64,000 nucleotides of DNA from contig CP136061.1 in the NCBI GenBank assembly GCA_032622095.1, forward strand, positions 39,995,797-40,059,796. Direction: 5' to 3'. Each line of letters opens with the position of its first letter. The stretch's first letter is position 1. The translations under genes were made by a program, and so were the position numbers. The stretch is from Siphonodentalium dalli (Eukaryota; Mollusca; Scaphopoda; Gadilida; Siphonodentaliidae). Positions 1-12,060 of the stretch are shown here, piece after piece. The notes beneath the pieces were generated by a model that was not told the origin of the DNA, searched no databases, and saw only the letters and a program-made list of their open reading frames with translations.

Positions 1-957
1 AGCACATGTGATCGTTATTATGGAGCGCGGTCTGCTCTCTGGGATCAGTGTGTGCAGCATGTGATCGTTATTATGGAGCGCCGTCTGCTCTCTGGTATCA
101 GTGTGTGCTGCATGTGATCGTTATTATGGAGCGCCGTCTGCTCTCTGGGATCAGTGTGTGCAGCATGTGATCGTTATTATGGAGCGCCGTCTGCTCTCTG
201 GGATCAGTGTGTGCAGCACATGTGATCGTTATTATGGAGCGCGGTCTGCTCTCTGGGATCAGTGTGTGCAGCACATGTGATCGTTATTATGGAGCGCGGT
301 CTGCTCTCTGGAATCAGTGTGTGCAGCACATGTGATCGTTATTATGGAGCGCGGTCTGCTCTCTGTGATCAGTGTGTGCAGCATGTGATCGTTATTATGG
401 AGCGCCGTCTGCTCTCTGGGATCAGTGTGTGCAGCATGTGATCGTTATTATGGAGCGCCGTCTGCTCTCTGGGATCAGTGTGTGCAGCATGTGATCGTTA
501 TTATGGAGCGCGGTCTGCTCTCTGGGATCAGTGTGTGCAGCACATGTGATCGTTATTATGGAGCGCCGTCTTCTCTCTGGGATCAGTGTGTGCAGCACAT
601 GTGATCGTTATTATGGAGCGCCGTCTGCTCTCTGGGATCAGTGTGTGCAGCACATGTGATCGTTATTATGGAGCGCGGTCTGCTCTCTGGGATCAGTGTG
701 TGCAGCATATGTGATCGTTATTATGGAGCGCCGTCTGCTCTCTGGGATCAGTGTGTGCAGCACATGTGATCGTTATTATGGAGCGCCGTCTGCTCTCTGG
801 GATCAGTGTGTGCAGCATGTGATCGTTATTATGGAGCGCCGTCTGCTCTCTGGGATCAGTGTGTGCAGCACATGTTATCGTTATTATGGAGCGCCGTCTG
901 CTCTCTATGATCAGTGTGTGCTGCATGTGATCGTTAATAAAACAGCACCGTCTTCTC
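1..957. repeat. 53/55-bp tandem satellite
   Basis: About 17 head-to-tail copies of a unit containing TGTGATCGTTATTATGGAGC and ending in CAGTGTGTGCAGCA. Unit length alternates between 53 and 55 bp depending on an extra CA before the ATG. Copies differ by single bases. The array runs off the left edge of the window. Short open frames inside it are products of the repeat and are not genes. Confidence 0.95.
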
Positions 958-1658
958 TTCTGGGATGAGACTAATCAGCGTATCATCAACAGGGTTCTAA
1001 TCAGCGTATCATCAATAGGGTTCTGGGATGAGAATAATCAGCGTATCATCAACAGGGTTCTAATCAGCGTATCATCAATAGGGTTCTGGGATGAGACTAA
1101 ACAGCGTATCATCAATAGGGTTCAGGGATGAGACTAATCAGCGTATCATCAACAGGGTTCGGGGATGAGTCTAATCAGCGTATCATCAACAGGGTTCTAA
1201 TCAGCGTATCATCAATAGGGTTCTGGGATGAGACTAAGCAGCGTATCATAATGGTTCTAATCAGCGTATCATCAATAGGGTTCTGGGATGAGACTAAACA
1301 GCGTATCATCAATAGGGTTCAGGGATGAGACTAATCAGCGTATCATCAACAGTGTTCGGGGATGAGTCTAATCAGCGTATCATCAACAGGGTTCAGGGAT
1401 GAGACTAATCAGCGTATCATCAACAGGGTTCTGGGATGAGACTAATCAGCGTATCACCAATAGGGTTCAGGGATGAGACTAATCAGCGTATCATCAACAG
1501 GGTTCGGGGATGAGTCTAATCAGCGTATCATCAACATGGTTCAGGGATGAGACTAATCAGCGTATCATCAACAGGGTTCAGGGATGAGACTAATCAGCGT
1601 ATCATCAACAGGGTTCGGGGATGAGACTAATCATCAGCGTATCATCAACAGGGTTCGC
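958..1658. repeat. 36-38-bp tandem satellite
   Basis: About 18 copies of a unit with the core CTAATCAGCGTATCATCAAC followed by AGGGTTC and GGGATGAGA. It directly abuts the preceding 53/55-bp array. Some units are shortened, lacking the GGGATGAGA part. No coding capacity. Confidence 0.93.
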
Positions 1659-1850
1659 GCTACCACTTGCCAAATCTGCCAATGGCAAAAAATTATTCAC
1701 ATTTGGTAAAAAATAATTTCATTTGGCAAACGTTCCTCAACAAAAAGTTAACATATCATCGCGCAAATTGGTGACATCGACGTTTAATACCACGCCGTTC
1801 GTGTAACATCACTATTTCATTGCCTCGAAATGCCAATTGAACATAAATTG

Positions 1851-1950
1851 NNNNNNNNNNNNNNNNNNNNNNNNNNNNNNNNNNNNNNNNNNNNNNNNNN
1901 NNNNNNNNNNNNNNNNNNNNNNNNNNNNNNNNNNNNNNNNNNNNNNNNNN
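1851..1950. other. assembly gap (100 N)
   Basis: Exactly 100 N, the usual placeholder for a scaffold join of unknown size. The LINE fragment begins immediately after it, so the missing 5' part of that LINE may lie in the gap. Confidence 0.99.
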
Positions 1951-1951
1951 T

Positions 1952-3012
1952 TCACCACGATATTTTATTGAAAAAATTAGAACATTATGGAATTCAGGGT
2001 GTTTCAATGAATAGTTTAAGAGTTATTTAAAGGGGAGAAAACAATACGTTGATTGTCTTGGTCAAACGTCTGGTTTGCGAAGATAACGAACGTGTGGTGT
2101 GCCCCAAGGGTCTGTTCTTGGCCCGATCATTTTTCTTCTGTATGTTAACGATATGCCCAAATGTACCTCGATGAACTTACTATCATTTGCCGATGATACC
2201 ACGCTTTACTTTTCTGGTCATGATAGGAAACAGTTAAAAAAATCATCAACAGCTGAACTAAAAAACATTGGTGTTGTTGCAATAAACTATCTATCAACGC
2301 AACTAAAAGTAAATTCATGTTAATCCACCCCAGAGGCAACGAGGACAAGTGGAGAAATTTCACACTGAAATTGAATAACTAATGGAACTAATTAGAACTA
2401 ATTAGAGTTGGGAATCAAATGCGAGTAAAATCAATAATTTTTTTAGGCATTTTGATCGATGAAAACTTGACTTTTAAAAACCATATATCAATGATACAAC
2501 GTAAACTGTACCACACTCTCTACTTATTGAACAAAGTTAAAAACTTTCTACCAAAAGAATCACGAAAAACACTATATCAGTCGCTAATCCATAGTCATCT
2601 TATTTATGGACTCCAGATATGGGGATATTCGATTCACACGGGCGTACTATCTACCTTATAAAAAAGGCCAATTCGTATTGTATGCAACACAAAATATAGG
2701 AGTCACACAGAACCCCTCTTCAAACAAGAAAATATCCTAATGTTCAAAGATATATATACAGTGAATGCATCTGTCTTTATGTACAACTGGTCTAGAAATA
2801 ATCTCCCCAAATCGTTTAAGAATATGTTCACATATTCCCTCGGTGTTAACACTAGACATGCGGATAAATTAAGAAGCAATAAAGCTAGAACATGTTTTTC
2901 AGAAGCCCTACCAAAGCATTCATTTCCTAAAGTGCTGGAACTCGATAAATTCCAAAATAAAAAAAATGTAAATTTAATTACACATTCAAAAAGTTATTGT
3001 CTATGGAACTAA
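1952..3012 (+). pseudogene. LINE reverse transcriptase fragment, frameshifted
   Basis: Remnant of a non-LTR retrotransposon ORF2. In order, the pieces read: a palm/thumb lead-in around 1953-2085 (KLEHYGIQGV in one frame), the motif PQGSVLGPIIFLLYVNDM at 2102-2155, the catalytic FADDT at 2187-2201, a post-RT block with FLGILIDENLTFKNHISMIQ near 2446-2505, and a C-terminal block to the stop at 3012. Several frame changes and stops separate them, so it is dead. The 5' end is lost at or in the assembly gap. The PQGSVLGP/FADD pattern is typical of CR1/Jockey-group LINEs; the exact clade is inference. Confidence 0.85.
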
Positions 3013-3551
3013 TAGGTAAATATTCTCAATTGGTTATCTGTGCAAACAAATTATGCTACATTTTCAGTCGGCAAAAATCCACTTGACTCAATAATCTGAC
3101 CAAGGTTAACTTTTTAACTCATATTATGTGCACTCCAGTTATCACCCTGAACATCCTAGATAGCCCTGTGTCACACATGCACGGTGTTGTCGGCGAATGT
3201 GACACAGGACTGTCGCAACAACCTCACTAGTTTTGTTTCAATCTCTTAAACTTGTCCAAAATCTCTATTATAGTACAGCATTGTTCAAAATTCAACCCAG
3301 TCTGGATTAAAACGACCACTTAAAATATTAAAGTTAAGCACCAACCGGCCATCCAAATACCAAATAGTCTGTGTGAAATTGTAAATACGCCATCATATGT
3401 TCATATTGCACTTATCATTCAGGGGCAGCAGGAAGACGGCCAGCTAGGTCATGCTGCTCCTGTGCAATAATATATTTTTGTTTAATATTCTGTTAATGTA
3501 TTGTATATTATTGTGCAAATAAAGATCTATCTATCTATCTATCTATCTATG
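3013..3551 (+). mobile_element. LINE 3' UTR with (ATCT)n tail
   Basis: Follows the LINE reading frame. It holds a short hairpin (CCTGTGTCACA at 3165-3175 paired with 3198-3208), an AATAAA at about 3519, and ends in about six ATCT units at 3525-3551. CR1/L2-type LINEs often end in short tandem repeats rather than poly-A, which fits the reverse transcriptase type upstream. Confidence 0.65.
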
Positions 3552-3583
3552 CACAATATTATAAGTAACGGGACGCTTAGTGG

Positions 3584-3958
3584 TGCTGAATAGGTCACTC
3601 TCACCGGTTTTCTGTGATAAAGTTACCCAGGTTCCTGAAATTGTGATAAAGTTACCCAGGTTGGAGAGGATTGTGATAAAGTTACCCAGGTTAAGAATAT
3701 TTCATGTTTAGCAACAAATTATTCATTTTTGCGATCAAAATGACGAACTACAGGACTAATATATGTCTTAAGTGTGCTTAATAGGGGCGGTTACTTGTCA
3801 AAACTGAACAGTATTTCCCTCAGTCACTTTTAAATCAAGTTATTATTGGGAGATTTGCTTAACCTGTGTAACTTTCTCTCCAACCTGGGTCATTTATCAC
3901 AATTTCAGGAAAGTGGGTAACTTTATTACAGAAGACCGATGAGAGTGACTTATTCAGC
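3584..3958. mobile_element. Nested 375-bp MITE
   Basis: Inserted in the left palindrome of foldback element A. The ends are inverted copies around GCTGAATARGTCACTCTCA, and the inner part carries three short direct copies of GTGATAAAGTTACCCAGGTT (3616-3692). The host sequence CTTAGTGG is present on both sides (3576-3583 and 3959-3966), an 8-bp target duplication as made by hAT-type transposases. Superfamily is inference. Confidence 0.75.
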
Positions 3959-4136
3959 CTTAGTGGTCGGATGTGGTGTCATGTGTGGCGAAGTGAGATC
4001 AATAATCGATCCTAATATTGATCTCGCTGAGCCTCACATGATACCATATCAGACTACACGTGCGTCCCGTAACGTATTTATTATGTCAGTGGACAAAATC
4101 CATTTAATTAGTTGTCGCTGTAATTTATTTTAATTT

Positions 4137-4440
4137 GGTAAGTTAAATGTGTCGTCTATGGCCATTAACTTATGTAACGTCACAATGACGCGCCATGTGC
4201 GTTGAACGTCAACCTATTGAGTCAATGGCTATAATCGCCAGAAGTGAGATAACTTGTTGAGTTTGATAGTTAATTTATGAGTCTTTAGAATTCCTTAAAA
4301 ATATCGCATGCAGGATTTTGTACATGGTACTATGTTTTTAAATTTACAGAAAAGATTTTCGACAGATATCCCCTTTCTTGGCGCCAAAATACACCAAAAA
4401 TATCCCCGAGGCGACAAAGTTTTCTGAAAAAACAAGATGG
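4137..4440. repeat. Foldback arm repeat, copy 1 of 4
   Basis: A ~300-bp sequence starting with TGGTAAGTTAAATGTGTCGT and ending in the GCGCCAAAATACACC/CCCCGAGGC block. Related copies occur inverted at 6680-6990, direct at 7540-7810 and inverted at 14130-14440. Together they form the arms of the two foldback elements. Confidence 0.8.
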
Positions 4441-4574
4441 GGGATAAGCACCTAATATTGATTTCATATGGGTTCTTATTATGTCAGCTCTTGCAATTAG
4501 CTAATCAGCGTCGATATATAGTGACGGTATATGAAACCATATTAGGTCGGTGACCTAATATGAAATCAAGATTA

Positions 4575-6672
4575 GGTTTGGTTAAAACATATTTTAATAG
4601 TATATTCATATACAAATACTAGGGGATTGGAGGACAAGTTCTTAAAACTTAGATGGACCTCCGCTCCCCACAATACAGAATAAGTATGACAACAAATATA
4701 AATGGTATATTTAAACAGAATAGGTTTGGCATGACGGGTGCATGTTTACAATAACAATTGAATTTGAATACTATTAAGTATTACTGGTGAGTGATAGTGT
4801 GGTGGTGGTGGTGGTGGTGGTGGCGGGTGGGGGGTATGTACGGAGTGCGAGTTAGATATATAAATCATGTGGTTCGTTAATGGATGTTAATGGGGGTACA
4901 TCTGTTAGGGGTGGCTAACTATATAGCCGACAGGGGAGTTTGTACATGAACGTTATACTTAATGGTTTTTATGCTGACTGAATTCAATCAGTACATATAT
5001 ATACGCTTATGTATACATAGATATACAGATATACACAAGGATACATATATAATAAATTTAGTTTATTGATTAATCACTAGAATCGGCCGGACGATTTAAT
5101 AAATTTTAAGGCTGCATCAAGGAGAATGAAATTATCGTTGTCTTTGAGCGTGATATCGCCAATCAAGAGAGCTTTGTGGGAAAATACTTGAAGTGAATTC
5201 AATTCATTGTATCAATCAGATCAGTTCTTTGGGTTGAGTACAAAGGACAGTTTATCAGAAAGTGTTCAGTATCTTCCTTCGGGAATCCACAGGCACAGGA
5301 TATGTCATCGGCAATGAAGTTGCTCACTTTGTCGTGATTTAAATCGCTACATCCATTTCTCAACCGGCAATGCAAAATGTTTGTTGAACGATCACATATG
5401 AGAATGTAAGCGGGGATCTTTTTTTTAGGGAGAACAGATGACTTAAAAGAATCGTATGATTTATTTTGAATATCCTTTGCCAAAGAATTCCAAACTTTTA
5501 TAGTACTAGGAATGAATGATTGTTTGAATGTCTCGAGTAGGCAGAAGTAGTTTACGAAATCACTCGAGTTTCGCAAAAAGTATCGGTTGGTGTCACCAAC
5601 CTTAGGTAAAAGCAGGTCTGTTAAGAATGGCAGGGCTATTTCGTTAACTATTTTGTGCATTAAACTTAACTTTTGTGCATCGCGTCGACGTTGAAGAGGT
5701 TGCCAACCTAACTCTGATAGTAAGGTGGAGTTCGAGGCAGATCTAGTAAGTCCGGAAACGACTCGAGCTCCATCGTGATATACCTTGTCTTGAATGGATT
5801 TTTCAATATTAGGCGCATGATCACAAACGCAGCTTCCATACTCTAGAATTGGTAAGAGATGAGCTTTGAACATTGCGTCAATGGATTTTCTTGGTAATAT
5901 ATATTTTAATCAACGAATTTGAGATAGTTTTGCACATGCGTTCTTGTAATTGTGGTCAATAGAGAGACCCCAGTCAACGTTTGGTTGGAGAATGACTCCC
6001 AGATGCCGATGAGATTCAACAATTTCGAGTTTATCATGGCCAAATGTGAGGTCCGCGGTGCGGTTGCCTGATGATTGTGTGCCCTGAAATATCATCGCTT
6101 TTGTTTTAGACGCATTAAGAGACACTAGCCACCTATTGGTCCAGTTATAAAGTAGTTCTATATCGTCGTTCATGTGGGATACTAGGTTGTCAAGAGATGG
6201 TAGTGAGTAGAAAATACACGTGTCGTCGGCGAATAAACGAACGTTCGATTTCAGGTTGTCACTTATGTCGTTGATGAAAATGGAGAATAAGAAGGGACCT
6301 AATACATAACCCTGGGGAACGGCAGCTAGCGGATGCAACGGGCTAGATAATTCTGATCCAACAAGTACACGTTGAGACCTGTTGCTAATATAATCTATCA
6401 ACCACGAAAGGAGTTTGCCGCAAATACCATAGCTTTGTATTTTGTGAATTAGACCTTTATTCCAAACACGTTCAAAAGCTTTCGAAATGTCACAAAATAT
6501 TCCAATAGATATATTCGATTCACTTCTCTTTTGGCTAAGGTGGTGTACTATTTCGATAATTTGATGCGTTGTACTGTGATTAGGGCGGAATCCTGCTTGG
6601 TGCTTGTATAGAAGGTTATTGTTTGCTTTGTTAACTTTTAGTTCCTTGAGAATTTTGTTGACGTCATCAATA
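4575..6672 (-). mobile_element. 5'-truncated LINE inside foldback A
   Basis: Minus-strand LINE made of a reverse transcriptase fragment (5199-6672) and a 3' flank toward 4575. The 3' flank contains a (GGT)n run at 4800-4823 and AT-rich short repeats at 4995-5060. The 5' end is cut abruptly at about 6672, where foldback arm sequence resumes, the usual result of incomplete target-primed reverse transcription. The exact 3' limit is uncertain. Confidence 0.7.
5199..6672 (-). pseudogene. LINE ORF2 C-terminal fragment (one stop codon)
   Basis: One continuous minus-strand frame from about 6660 to the stop at 5199, broken only by an in-frame TGA at 5910-5912. In order: a QAGFRPNHSTTHQ motif, FCDISKAFERVW (palm motif A region), AVPQGYVLGPFLFSIFINDI, catalytic FADDT, a connection region, and a C-terminal Cys/His cluster reading CACGFPKEDTEHFLINC. 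That last motif is typical of the tail of Jockey/CR1-group ORF2. The endonuclease half is missing. A single stop over about 480 codons suggests a fairly recent insertion, younger than the LINE at 1952-3012. Confidence 0.87.
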
Positions 6673-7053
6673 TTAGGTGTTTATCCGCCGTCTTGTTTTT
6701 TCAGAAACTCAGTCGCCTCGGGAATATTTTTGGTGTATTTTGGCGTCAAGAAATGGGATATCTGTCGGAAATCATGTTCTGTGAATTTAAAGACATGGTA
6801 CCATGTACCAAAACCTGCATGTGATCTATTTGAGGAATTCTAAAGACTCATAAATTAACTATCAAACTCAACAAGTTGTCCTACTTCTGGTAATTAGCCA
6901 TTGACCCAATGCGTTGCCGTTCAACGTCTATGACGTGTCGCTGTGACGTTACATAAGTTAACAGCCATAGACGACACATTTATCTTACCAAATTACAATA
7001 AATTACAGCAACGATTAATTAAATGAATATGCTGGATTCTGTCCACTGACATA

Positions 7054-7202
7054 ATAAATACGTTACGGGACGCTTAGTGGTCGGGTATGGTATAATGTGA
7101 GGCTCAGTGAGATCAATATTAGGCTCGGCATACGGCCTCGCCTAATATTGATCTCACTTCGCCTCACATGACACCATATCCGACCACTAAGCGTCCCGTA
7201 AC
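7054..7202. repeat. Terminal palindrome of foldback A
   Basis: Near-perfect ~149-bp inverted repeat, GTTACGGGACGCTTAGTGG at one end and its inverse at the other, with a short centre near 7128. It forms the right terminus of element A; its partner at 3565-4073 has the nested MITE in it. Confidence 0.85.
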
Positions 7203-7327
7203 TTATCATGCTGGTCTATTATATTGACCAATGGGAATGGAGATCTACTGACAGGAGATGGTGGCATATTAGGTTCACTTTGATTGACACCGACCCCATA
7301 TTGAAAGCCGCAGGGGGTATATTATAA

Positions 7328-7470
7328 GTTACAGGGCGAGTTGTTGCCGGATACGGTGTCATATGAGGCGAAGTGAGATTAATATCGGGCGAGCCGCTAG
7401 CCGAGCCCGATATTAATCTAGCTGAGCCTCATATGTCACCGTAGCCGGCAACAACGAGCCCTGTAACGAT
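7328..7470. repeat. Left terminal palindrome of foldback B
   Basis: Inverted repeat of about 140 bp, from GTTACAGGGCGAGTTGTTGC to GAGCCCTGTAAC, centred near 7400 on GCCGCTAGCCGAGC. The equivalent block at 14480-14579 is shortened on its inner side. Confidence 0.85.
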
Positions 7471-9700
7471 TGTATCATGTCACCCACATATCATGTTTTC
7501 CGTGTGAGAATTTGAATTACTTATACGAAGTTCATTACCTGCCAGTAAGTAAATTTGTTGTTTATGGCTATTAACTTATGTAACGTCACAGTGACGCGCC
7601 ATGGGCGTTGAACGTCAACGCATTGAGTCAATGGCTAATCACCAGAAGCAGGACAACAAACTTGAATTTGATAGTTAATTTATGAGTGTTTAGAATTTCT
7701 CAAATATATCACATGCAGGTTTTGGTATATGGCACTATGTCTTTAAATTAACAGAACTTGATTTCGGACAGATATCCCTTTTCTTGGCGCCAAAATATAC
7801 CGAAAATATATAGTTCGGGAGCCCGCATATGTTCCATTTACACTTTTGCGTACAAAAGGTTTGACCCCCTAAAGTTGGTACCAATAATGGAACATTCTGA
7901 AAAACCGATTTCTTAAGTTGTGCATCCTGGGGTTTAGGGGCCGCTGAACCCCAAAAAGTGCCAAAATCACTTCTATTTACACTTCCGCGTACACCGATGA
8001 ATTTTGGTTTGATGATACTCCTAAGTGTACTGATAAAGAAAACACAACTTAAGAAAGGGATTTTCCTGGGGTTTTCACATAAGAAAGGGGGTCCCATGCT
8101 GAACCCCAAAACGTGATTTTTCACTTTTGTTTACACTTTCCGCGTACATCCATAATTTTTGGTCTCAAAGTACTTTGATGTATACTAATTATAAAAACAC
8201 AACTTAAGTAGCAACTTTTCCTGGGGTTTTAAGATAAGAAGGGGGTGATCGGGTCACCCCCCAAAACGTAAAAAATCACTTTTATTTAAAGGTTGCATTC
8301 GTCCAACGTGTGTGTATGTGCGTACACCCCTGGAACGTTGCACTATTACAACCAATACATCCCTAAATCGATACGATCAACTTAAGAAATATATATTCGT
8401 GTCATTTTCTGATAAGAACGAGACTTGTTACCCCCCCCCCCCCCCCTCCACAACCCGATCCATTTTATAGAACTATAAGTAAGCCAGTTTTATGAAAATT
8501 ATAGCGGAAAAATCTAGTAAAATTTATACAAATGTATAAATTTTCGTGAAGCTAAGACATAATGACACTTTTTTGGGCCAAAATTGAAACTCACCATCCA
8601 AGATGGCCGCCAAAATGGCCGCCGGAGGTTTAAAATGACATTTTTTCACAAATATGTTCTAGATAAATTCATGCTGTTTGGAACAGGTTGAGTAATGCAA
8701 CTTTATTTTGTGTTTTGTATATTAACTGATCATTGGAGCAATTAAATATGCAATCATTGGTGTCCTAACCCCTTCCAATCCGTCAAAAATTCGATTTTAC
8801 AGAACACAGTACAAAATTTAAAAAAAAATCACAATTGGGATTCTAGTCATATTTCAACAAGAAATGAAAAGAACATTCTAATGTAAGTGAGGCATATCAT
8901 TACCTATGAATATCCCAAATCTCTGGAACCAAAAATCTCACCTTGGCTCAAAATGGCTGCGAAAATGGCCGCCAAAATATGGAAAATAGTAAATATTGCC
9001 CCAGGGTGTCCTGCAATCGCTTACACAAGTTGTGGTTGATGTACACAATTGGCTAATCTGTTTTCTATACATTGCACACTAACATGTCTGATGAACCATG
9101 GATCATTTTTACTATTGTCACCACTGACATCACCAGAAATATTGGATTTTTCTCTCACAAACTTGACATAAATATCGGCAAAAATTAACTTTTCAGGGTT
9201 CGACCATTTGTTCAAGTAAAATGTAACTATCTTTGGATTGAAAGGTGTTTATTGTTTTGGTCTATCTTAAATGTGTCACACTACGGTGTTTATAGACCAA
9301 ATTGCTCAAGATGGCTTCCAAAATGGCAACCAAATTTGTAAAAAGTTAAAAGTTAACATATCCCGAACATTATTTTCTGCATTATCCGAAAAAGGTAGCA
9401 AATTGTGACTCACTTGGTTATTGTACGTGTTAGTTACAATGCAATTAACTGACAACTACGTTCTATTATGTTTGTCCCAGTTCCGTATGGGGCATGACAA
9501 ATTCATTTTAAAGTTGCAGTATGGAATATTGCGGAGAACCTCTTTTGTGATTCTGGCCATATTATTGAAAGGGAATGGGCAGAACGTTAAGACGGAACTG
9601 AGATGAACCATGATATGTGGCCCATTATGATAAAAAATTATCAACTGGATACAGTGTGGAAGCCAAGATGGCAGCCAGGGAGTTACTATATGATCATAGA
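7471..9700. repeat. Left arm of foldback B
   Basis: Non-coding. Pairs with 12060-14470 on the opposite strand. Landmarks are the CCCCAGGAAAA blocks at 8040-8240, the poly-C run at about 8431-8448 (poly-G at about 13299 in the other arm), and repeated AAAATGGCCGCC motifs at 8600, 8960 and 9310. Confidence 0.8.
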
Positions 9701-12060
9701 TGAGGATAATAGGTATACACAGAGTTATTGTATGGTCATGAATGATGTGTGGGTATAAAGGGAGTGCCTTGTTGGTAACGGTGGGACGTATATTTATATA
9801 TGTTGTGGATGTGTTATCATTGGTGGTGTATGGGGAGTAGATTTATTGTCATGGATGGCGTGTATGAGTATGGCAAGTATTGAACTTATGAGTGGTCGTA
9901 TGTGCGGATATTGGTATATCTGGAAGGGATCAAGATTGGTGATGTGCATATGTATACCTGGATTGACTCTATGGTCATGTGTATGGCGAATAGGTATACA
10001 TGTAGTGGCTGTATGGTCAATGGTGAGGTGAATATGTATACAATGAGTGACTGTATGACCGTGAATGTAGTGAATATGTATACATATAGTGACTATATGA
10101 TCATGTGTCGGGTGTAGGTGTATGCCTGTGTTCATGCATGGTGACTCGTGGCTGTATCGTCATTTGTGGTATGTACGGGTATAACCAAGTGTGGCTGTAT
10201 GATCAGGTGTACTAGTACATGTACGTATAAAGTGTATACGTGGGTGACTGTGTTGCCATTTGTGTGATGTTTATGTACTACATATGGAGTGACTGGGGTA
10301 ATGGGTGGGTTGTACATGTGTACCTTGGGCGGCTATCGCTTGCCACAATAATACAAGGATATGTTATCAATAGAGAGGTCATGTCATATCGTGGAAAGCG
10401 ATATCCACCAATTATCACACAGTCATTACATATATACATAAACACCACAGACATAACAATATAGTGACCCACTGTATACATGTACACCTGACCCATGACC
10501 ACGGATGACTATACAGCCACGCGTCACAATGCAGGCACACCGGGTATACTCATAAACATGACCCATAACCATATAGTCACTCCTTGTATACCCATTCATC
10601 TCACCATTGGCCATAAGGTCATCCCCTGTATACCTATTCTCCAAACGCATGGTCAAATATACAATCAATATATACATCAACACCACAACAATGACCATAA
10701 AGTCACTCCGGTATACATATGCACATCACCAATGGCCATATAGCCACTCGCTTCATGCACATACCCTCACCCATGTTACCTGGTATACTCCTTCACCTGA
10801 CCTATGGTCATATAGTCACCCCGTGTGTACCTATTCAAAACATTCATACACGATCACGGTTAATCCTTTTATACATATTCACCTCAACATTGGCCATGTC
10901 AATCCCTGTATCCCTATTTGTCACACCATAGCCGAATAGCCACTCAAGATATACCAATACACCCCAGCCATGCCAGTATAGTCAATCCATGTATGCATAT
11001 GCACATCATCCATGGTCATATAGCCACTCGCTATATACACATATCCCTCACCCATGACAATAAAGCAACACGTGTGTGTACCGGTATAACCTACACATGA
11101 CGACACCGACACGAGTCACCAAACATGAACACCAGGTACATGTATACTCATACGCCTGTCACCTACTGTATAGATATTCATTACATTTATGACCATACAG
11201 TCACTACTTCACTACTTGTATACCTACATGTAATCATCTCACCATTAACCATACGGTCACTACCTGTATACCTATTCGACACTCATAGTCATATAACCAC
11301 TCGATATACATATGCAGCCCACCCTAGACCATAAATTCACTCCAGGTATACATGTAAACCTCACTAATGGCCAATCAGCCCTTCCAGATATACAAAACAA
11401 ACCTGCACATACGACCACTCAAACAATCCATACTTGCATATACACCTCACAAATGACATTCAGCAATTCACTGTATAATCATACACGCCATCCATTATAA
11501 TACAGCTAAGCCATATACACCCACTAATGATAATACATCCACGAGATGTATAAATATACATCCCACCCGTAACCACAAGGACACTCCCTATGTACCCACA
11601 CGCTCGATAATGTCCACCCAGCTTACTCCAGGTATTCATATTCAATCATGACCGTACAGTCATTCCATGTATACCTATACACATTACCCGTAACCATAAA
11701 ATCACTACCTATTTATCCACACACCCCATCCATGACCATACAGACAACGCATGTACATCCCACCCATGACCTTACAGTCACCCATATATACATAATCAAC
11801 ACATATATGACCATGTAGCTATATCCATACACCACACCAATGACCATACAGGCAAACCGGGTGCACCCGTACTGGATATACACAATCATACACCACACAG
11901 TCACTCCATGCATACCGATTCACCTCACATCTGACCATGAATTATCCATGTATACCTGATGCATCTTACCATGGACAACCCACTCATAACCATATAGTCA
12001 CTCATTGTATACATACTCACATCAGTCATGACATACAATAACTCGCTGTATACCTATTCA
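9701..12060. repeat. Satellite loop of foldback B, two opposed halves
   Basis: About 40 diverged copies of a ~58-bp unit with a core like CCATGACCATATAGTCACTC followed by GTATAC and CTATTCACCTCACC. From 9701 to about 10330 the unit reads on one strand, and from about 10420 to 12060 on the other, so even the centre of the element is arranged head to head. Many short open frames here translate into His/Thr/Met-rich strings and are repeat artefacts. Confidence 0.85.

Larger units (their letters stand above)
3565..7202. mobile_element. Foldback element A with long inverted arms
   Basis: The two ends are inverted copies. The left end (3565-4440) has the terminus GTAACGGGACGCTTAG, a palindromic terminal block, then about 300 bp of unique arm. 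The right end (6680-7202) is its inverse, ending in CGTCCCGTAAC. Flanks are TTATAA on the left (3559-3564) and TTATCA on the right (7203-7208), consistent with a decayed 6-bp target duplication. A LINE lies in the middle and a smaller MITE is nested in the left end. No transposase frame is visible, so it is non-autonomous. It is closely related to element B at 7328-14579. Confidence 0.75.

Noticed and set aside
1-1658. Regular repeats resembling a CRISPR array
   Set aside because: Contiguous tandem units without unique spacers, in eukaryotic DNA.
7735-8124. 129-codon frame with a matching one at 13596-13799
   Set aside because: Both are the inverted arms of one non-coding foldback; no domain, no conserved start.
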